DNA from: Aselliscus stoliczkanus
Lineage: Eukaryota > Chordata > Mammalia > Chiroptera > Hipposideridae
Direction of reading: 5' to 3'
DNA length: 64,000 nt
Assembly (NCBI GenBank): GCA_033961575.1
Contig: CM066731.1
Coordinates: 132,425,001 to 132,489,000, forward strand
Part shown: positions 60,475-64,000 of the stretch, piece after piece
Position numbering within the stretch: the first letter of the stretch is position 1
Layout of the letters: each line of letters opens with the position of its first letter
Notes under the pieces: generated by a model
Told to the model about the DNA's origin: nothing
Database searches by the model: none
The model's input: the letters and a program-made list of their open reading frames with translations, nothing else
Position numbers and translations under genes: made by a program

Positions 60475-61345
60475 ACCAATCTCAAGTGGTAGAGTGTTTA
60501 TTTATAGCAAGAGGAGAGAGCAAGCTAACATAATCCAGCCCCTTGCAATGTGTGGGTCCCCGATGGCTAGTGGATCTGCTCTGCAGCCAGCCAATGCAGG
60601 CAATGTGGCTGTACACACCCTATTGTCGGAGAGTGGGCCTTTCTCGGCGCAGAGTCCAGGTCCTTGGCAACTCGAGCAAAGAACTGAACGAGATACCAGA
60701 GTAAAGCAGCAGAATATTATTAGAAAAGATAGTACATTTAGAAGTAAAAGTAGACCTGAGTACTAGAAGATGGCTCAAGGGCCCATTATTAGAAGTTACA
60801 TTCTAAAGAGTGTGGAGTGGGCCACGTGCAAAGGCCAGGCTCAAAGGGAAGAAGCGGTCAAAAGGAGCAGGGAAGAAGCAGCAGCAGAAGTAGCAGTAGC
60901 AGTAGCAGCAGCAGCCGCGCTTCCCAGGACTTGGGGTTTTTATCCTTTTTCTCTAGAATGGGCTGTTCTTTCTGGGTGTAGGACCACTTGATTGGCACCT
61001 GTGATTAACAAGAGGTACTGCGTAGGTGCAAGTGACTGGTCTGATCTAGTTGGACATTCTGTGTCCATTTGCTTTTCCTGCAGGGGTAGGTAATTACAAT
61101 ACAACCGGGAGTTTTGGGTGGAGAGGGGAAGTGCCTCAGGCCGTTGCACTCTGTGGACGTGTAGGAATGCAGAGACCCAATGCCTGCCTCTAACTGCCTG
61201 CCTAGTTTTTCCTTGAGACGTGATCCCCATAAAATCTCTACGGGAAGCTGAGGGACAGGAAGTCTCTTCTTCTGTATCTGCTTCCTGCTGGGCAGGGGCG
61301 TAGAGCTGTCTCTGCTTATTGGGGTTCATGGAACTCTCACCCTAG
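60475..61345 (-). mobile_element. LTR-like GC-richer block (tentative)
   Basis: Base composition shifts to clearly higher GC. On the minus strand there is CTATAAATAAACACTC at about 60514-60499, a possible polyadenylation signal, with an end near CCTCAGCA. No terminal duplication could be fixed. It may be a solo LTR, a CpG-poor regulatory block or unique DNA. The frames 60494-60766 and 61329-60940 are not recognisable proteins. Confidence 0.3.
60876..60917 (+). repeat. (AGC/AGT)n trinucleotide run
   Basis: An imperfect GCA/GTA trinucleotide repeat of about 40 bases within the GC-richer block. It yields an Ala/Val run in the frame 60770-60991. Confidence 0.85.
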
Positions 61346-61675
61346 CTGGTCTCAGATGAGAGGAAGGGGTCTCAAGCTCCACTGGAAAGACCATGTTGGC
61401 TTCTTTGCTTGTTGGGGTATCCCCTGCATCCTCAAGGCTCCTGAATGAGGACAAAAATATAGATCTGTTAGTTCTTATGAAACTTGTGGTTATTCAGTCC
61501 ATCATTCAGGTGGCATCAGTTGTCTGGACACAGAATGGGTTTGACATTTAGCTTCCTGGCCTGGGGGATATTAGGAAGTCTCAGGCTTTCAAATAGTTAT
61601 CTGAAGCTGGGGTAGGAGACTTCTATTGTTTCAGATTCAGAAACTGATTTACAAAACAATTAAGAAGCAAGGAGA

Positions 61676-61788
61676 GGGCCGGCCGAGTGGTTAAGCGCTG
61701 GCTTGGGACGCCAGCGGCCAGGGTTTGGATCCCACATATGAGGGTCAGTGAAACTGCTCTCTAAAAAACCAAAAAAACAAACAAACAA
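61676..61788 (+). mobile_element. Short tRNA-derived SINE, variant head
   Basis: Head GGGCCGGCCGAGTGGTTAAGCGC lacks the extra CGCGGTGG-type block of the other copies and looks most like a tRNA A-box. B-box-like GGGTTTGGATCCC, with an AC-rich tail. The duplication AAGAAGCAAGG lies at 61662-61672 and 61789-61799. Confidence 0.92.
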
Positions 61789-61804
61789 AAGAAGCAAGGG
61801 GGAA

Positions 61805-64000
61805 TCTTCCCTCCAAGATTCACAAACTGGTTAGAAGAGCAATCAAAGCCCAAGAGCTAAGAAACTAAAGAACTAGGGAGGAGACTTAACATTTCTATAG
61901 AAAAGGAAACATTAAAGTTTTTCAGTGGTGGGGGTTAGTGCTGCTTGGTTGGCCGGTAACAACCCCACTTTCTGCTGCGGTAGAAGTGCCTTTACCCCTT
62001 CCCTGTGGGGCCTGAGATACAGAAAGCAGGAGACATATCTGAGGACCATTGATGCGTATGCTTAAGTAGAACAAAGGAATGCACAGTGAGTCTGAAACAG
62101 GGAAGACACTTTCACAGGAGGTGATAAACCCAGCACAGGCTGTGAGGACTCTGTCTCTTGGTAAAGAATTGTTTGTTCTAGGTCCAAGGCCTATTCTTCT
62201 GTGGCTGAGTGGGGGTTGTAAGACTGAATGTATGAGACTGCATTTCCCAACATTTGTTGATGATGATGAAAATGTTTTTATTGCAAACAGATTCAATCAT
62301 GTACACTTTGGAAAAAAAGGCTCCCTGGGCAGTGCTGTTGACTTTTCTGGCATGCAAGCTTCTAGAACAGTATTTCTTTTATGTTTGTGACTATGACAAT
62401 AAGTAAGAAATGCATTTTCCATATTGACCCTTGATGTGTGTGTGCATAACAGAAACAAAAGCTTCAGAAACAACACTTTCCATTATTATATATAATGAAC
62501 TCTAACATTTTTTGGTTTCATTCTGTTCTATTATGTTAAGAAAAAAAATCATAACCACTGTTGAAAAAATGCTATTCTAGGAAATGAGCCATACAGAAAT
62601 AATAAAGTTTACAAGAGCATTCAGGATTTTGAAAAACAATGGAGAGGAATGAAAAAAGAGCATTTCCCTTGTGTTCTGGGTTCCACATGATTTTCTTTCT
62701 GTTTATCAAAAGGGCAAAAGCAAGGGCTTTGGGCATGTTGTTTGCTGTGCTCAGAATATTCTCTTCCATGCTATTTTGATGCTTCTTTCTACACAATTTA
62801 GTTTTTATTTCCTTTAAATCTCATCAGAGTTACCAACATTCTCATTTGTCATGATTCTTCCAAGAATAAATCATGCTCAATTTTACTATGTTCTTATAAC
62901 ATACCTTTTCCGATAGTCTTTAGAGCACCATGTTCATTTTGTCTCATCAATTTTTCTCAAGTGCCAAATGCAGTGCCTGATACAATATAGGTACTTGAAT
63001 ATTTGTTGCATGACTAAATGTACTCTAATAATTAAAATGCCAGTTACTTAAAAAAAATGGGTGTGAGTCAGTATTCACGACATATTGAATTCTTTCCAGA
63101 TCTAATAATTTTCTATGTGGATCATAATTGTTTTTGTATGGGAACACATATATTCTTCTTTTATCCATCAGATTTGGTAGTGACTTGCATGTAAATATCT
63201 TGTTTGTAGTGACTTGCTAATAAATGTTTGTTGACTTGATTCTTTTAGGATATTTGTATATATGTTATTCATGTAATGGGACCTGTGGAGAGAGGAATAT
63301 ATTTCTAGCATAACATTGTAGCAAATTTACATAGTCATTATGGTTGTGCTTATTGATTTCCATCTTTTAGAATCAATCAAATAAGAAACAGAAAAAATAT
63401 GTGTCAGTGTTAATGTGCTTATATTACAAAGTATGTTCAAGAGCTCTTGTGGAAAGTCATTGTAATGAGAAATATGTGTTTAGTATGTCATTTATAGTTA
63501 ATGGTTAATCAATACAAAAGCTAAAAATAACAATATTAATATCCAACCCTAGGAAGAGGGGTGAAGGGGAGGAGGGAACAGAATAAATGAACTTAATTCT
63601 TACATTTCATAATGATGGAAGTCAATAGATATTATCTAAAGTTAATAAGTCAGGATAATAAAAAAAAACTTCTTACTTAGACTTATAGAGATAACCACCC
63701 AAAGACCTAGAAACAGAAATAACTAAGATGTTATCCTTAGAAAATGGATCTGTAGGACGGGAGGAATTGCATGAGAGTTTGTGTTTTTTATCACAGATCT
63801 TTGGTACTAACGGGGTAAAAATCTAGAAGAAAAAGTTATATAGAGTTCTACTTTATGATTCAACTTGCTTAAAGCTATTTTTGAGACCCATGTATTTTCC
63901 CTTGCTTCTGGCTGTTCCTCAATATCTTACTATGAACTGATTATAATGATTTTTTAAAGAACACGTATTGAATTGCCATGATGGAAAGTATTCAGGACTT
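61805..64000. other. No gene seen
   Basis: AT-rich unassigned DNA. Overlapping frames at 61922-62296 (minus) and 62079-62390 (plus) show no domain. The stretch at 62950-63005 resembles an L2/MIR terminus (GTGCCTGATACAATATAGG) but is short. Confidence 0.45.

Overview
This window looks like intergenic or intronic nuclear DNA from a placental mammal, most likely a bat (Chiroptera). I found no host protein-coding exon, tRNA gene, rRNA gene or other cellular RNA gene that I can defend. The open frames present are short, lie mostly in repeats, or are shadows of LINE-1 (L1) and SINE sequence. The bat call rests on many tRNA-derived SINEs with a GGCCGGCC head and on longer SINEs whose tail (CAATAAAATC after a CCCCAATTCCCC-type stretch) resembles the bat VES/Rhin-type families. 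This is family recognition from memory, not a database search, and I cannot name the species.

Layout. 1-2.6 kb: AT-rich DNA, an L2 fragment and an older repeat split by a SINE. 2.6-7.2 kb: the most unusual object here, a minus-strand L1 3' half joined directly to the 5' part of a class II (betaretrovirus-like) endogenous retrovirus RNA (R-U5, tRNA-Lys3 primer-binding site, splice donor, most of gag). One pair of target-site duplications (TSDs) with an L1-endonuclease TTTT/AA site flanks the whole composite. 7.2-17.6 kb: diverged DNA with a large polypyrimidine tract, a Tigger-like DNA transposon, MaLR LTR fragments, MER5-like elements, MIR/L2 pieces and a long SINE. 17.6-18.2 kb: a second probable chimera (SINE joined to L1 3' end in one TSD pair) and another SINE. 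20.9-27.5 kb: SINEs, a mariner-type MITE, an L2 block, a MaLR LTR, and an old L1 pierced by four SINEs, two at the same target site. 27.5-39 kb: mostly unassigned AT-rich DNA with L2. 39-46.6 kb: old L1/HAL1-type sequence, MaLR LTRs, and a 5'-complete but internally deleted minus-strand L1 with three nested SINEs. 46.7-64 kb: further SINEs, L2, microsatellites, an LTR-like GC-richer block, and long stretches where I see nothing.

There are no operons or pathways. What connects the elements is L1 machinery: L1 probably mobilised itself, the SINEs, and a packaged or cytoplasmic retroviral RNA. The two candidate template-switch chimeras are the most informative observations. All subfamily names and exact edges need RepeatMasker/BLAST confirmation.
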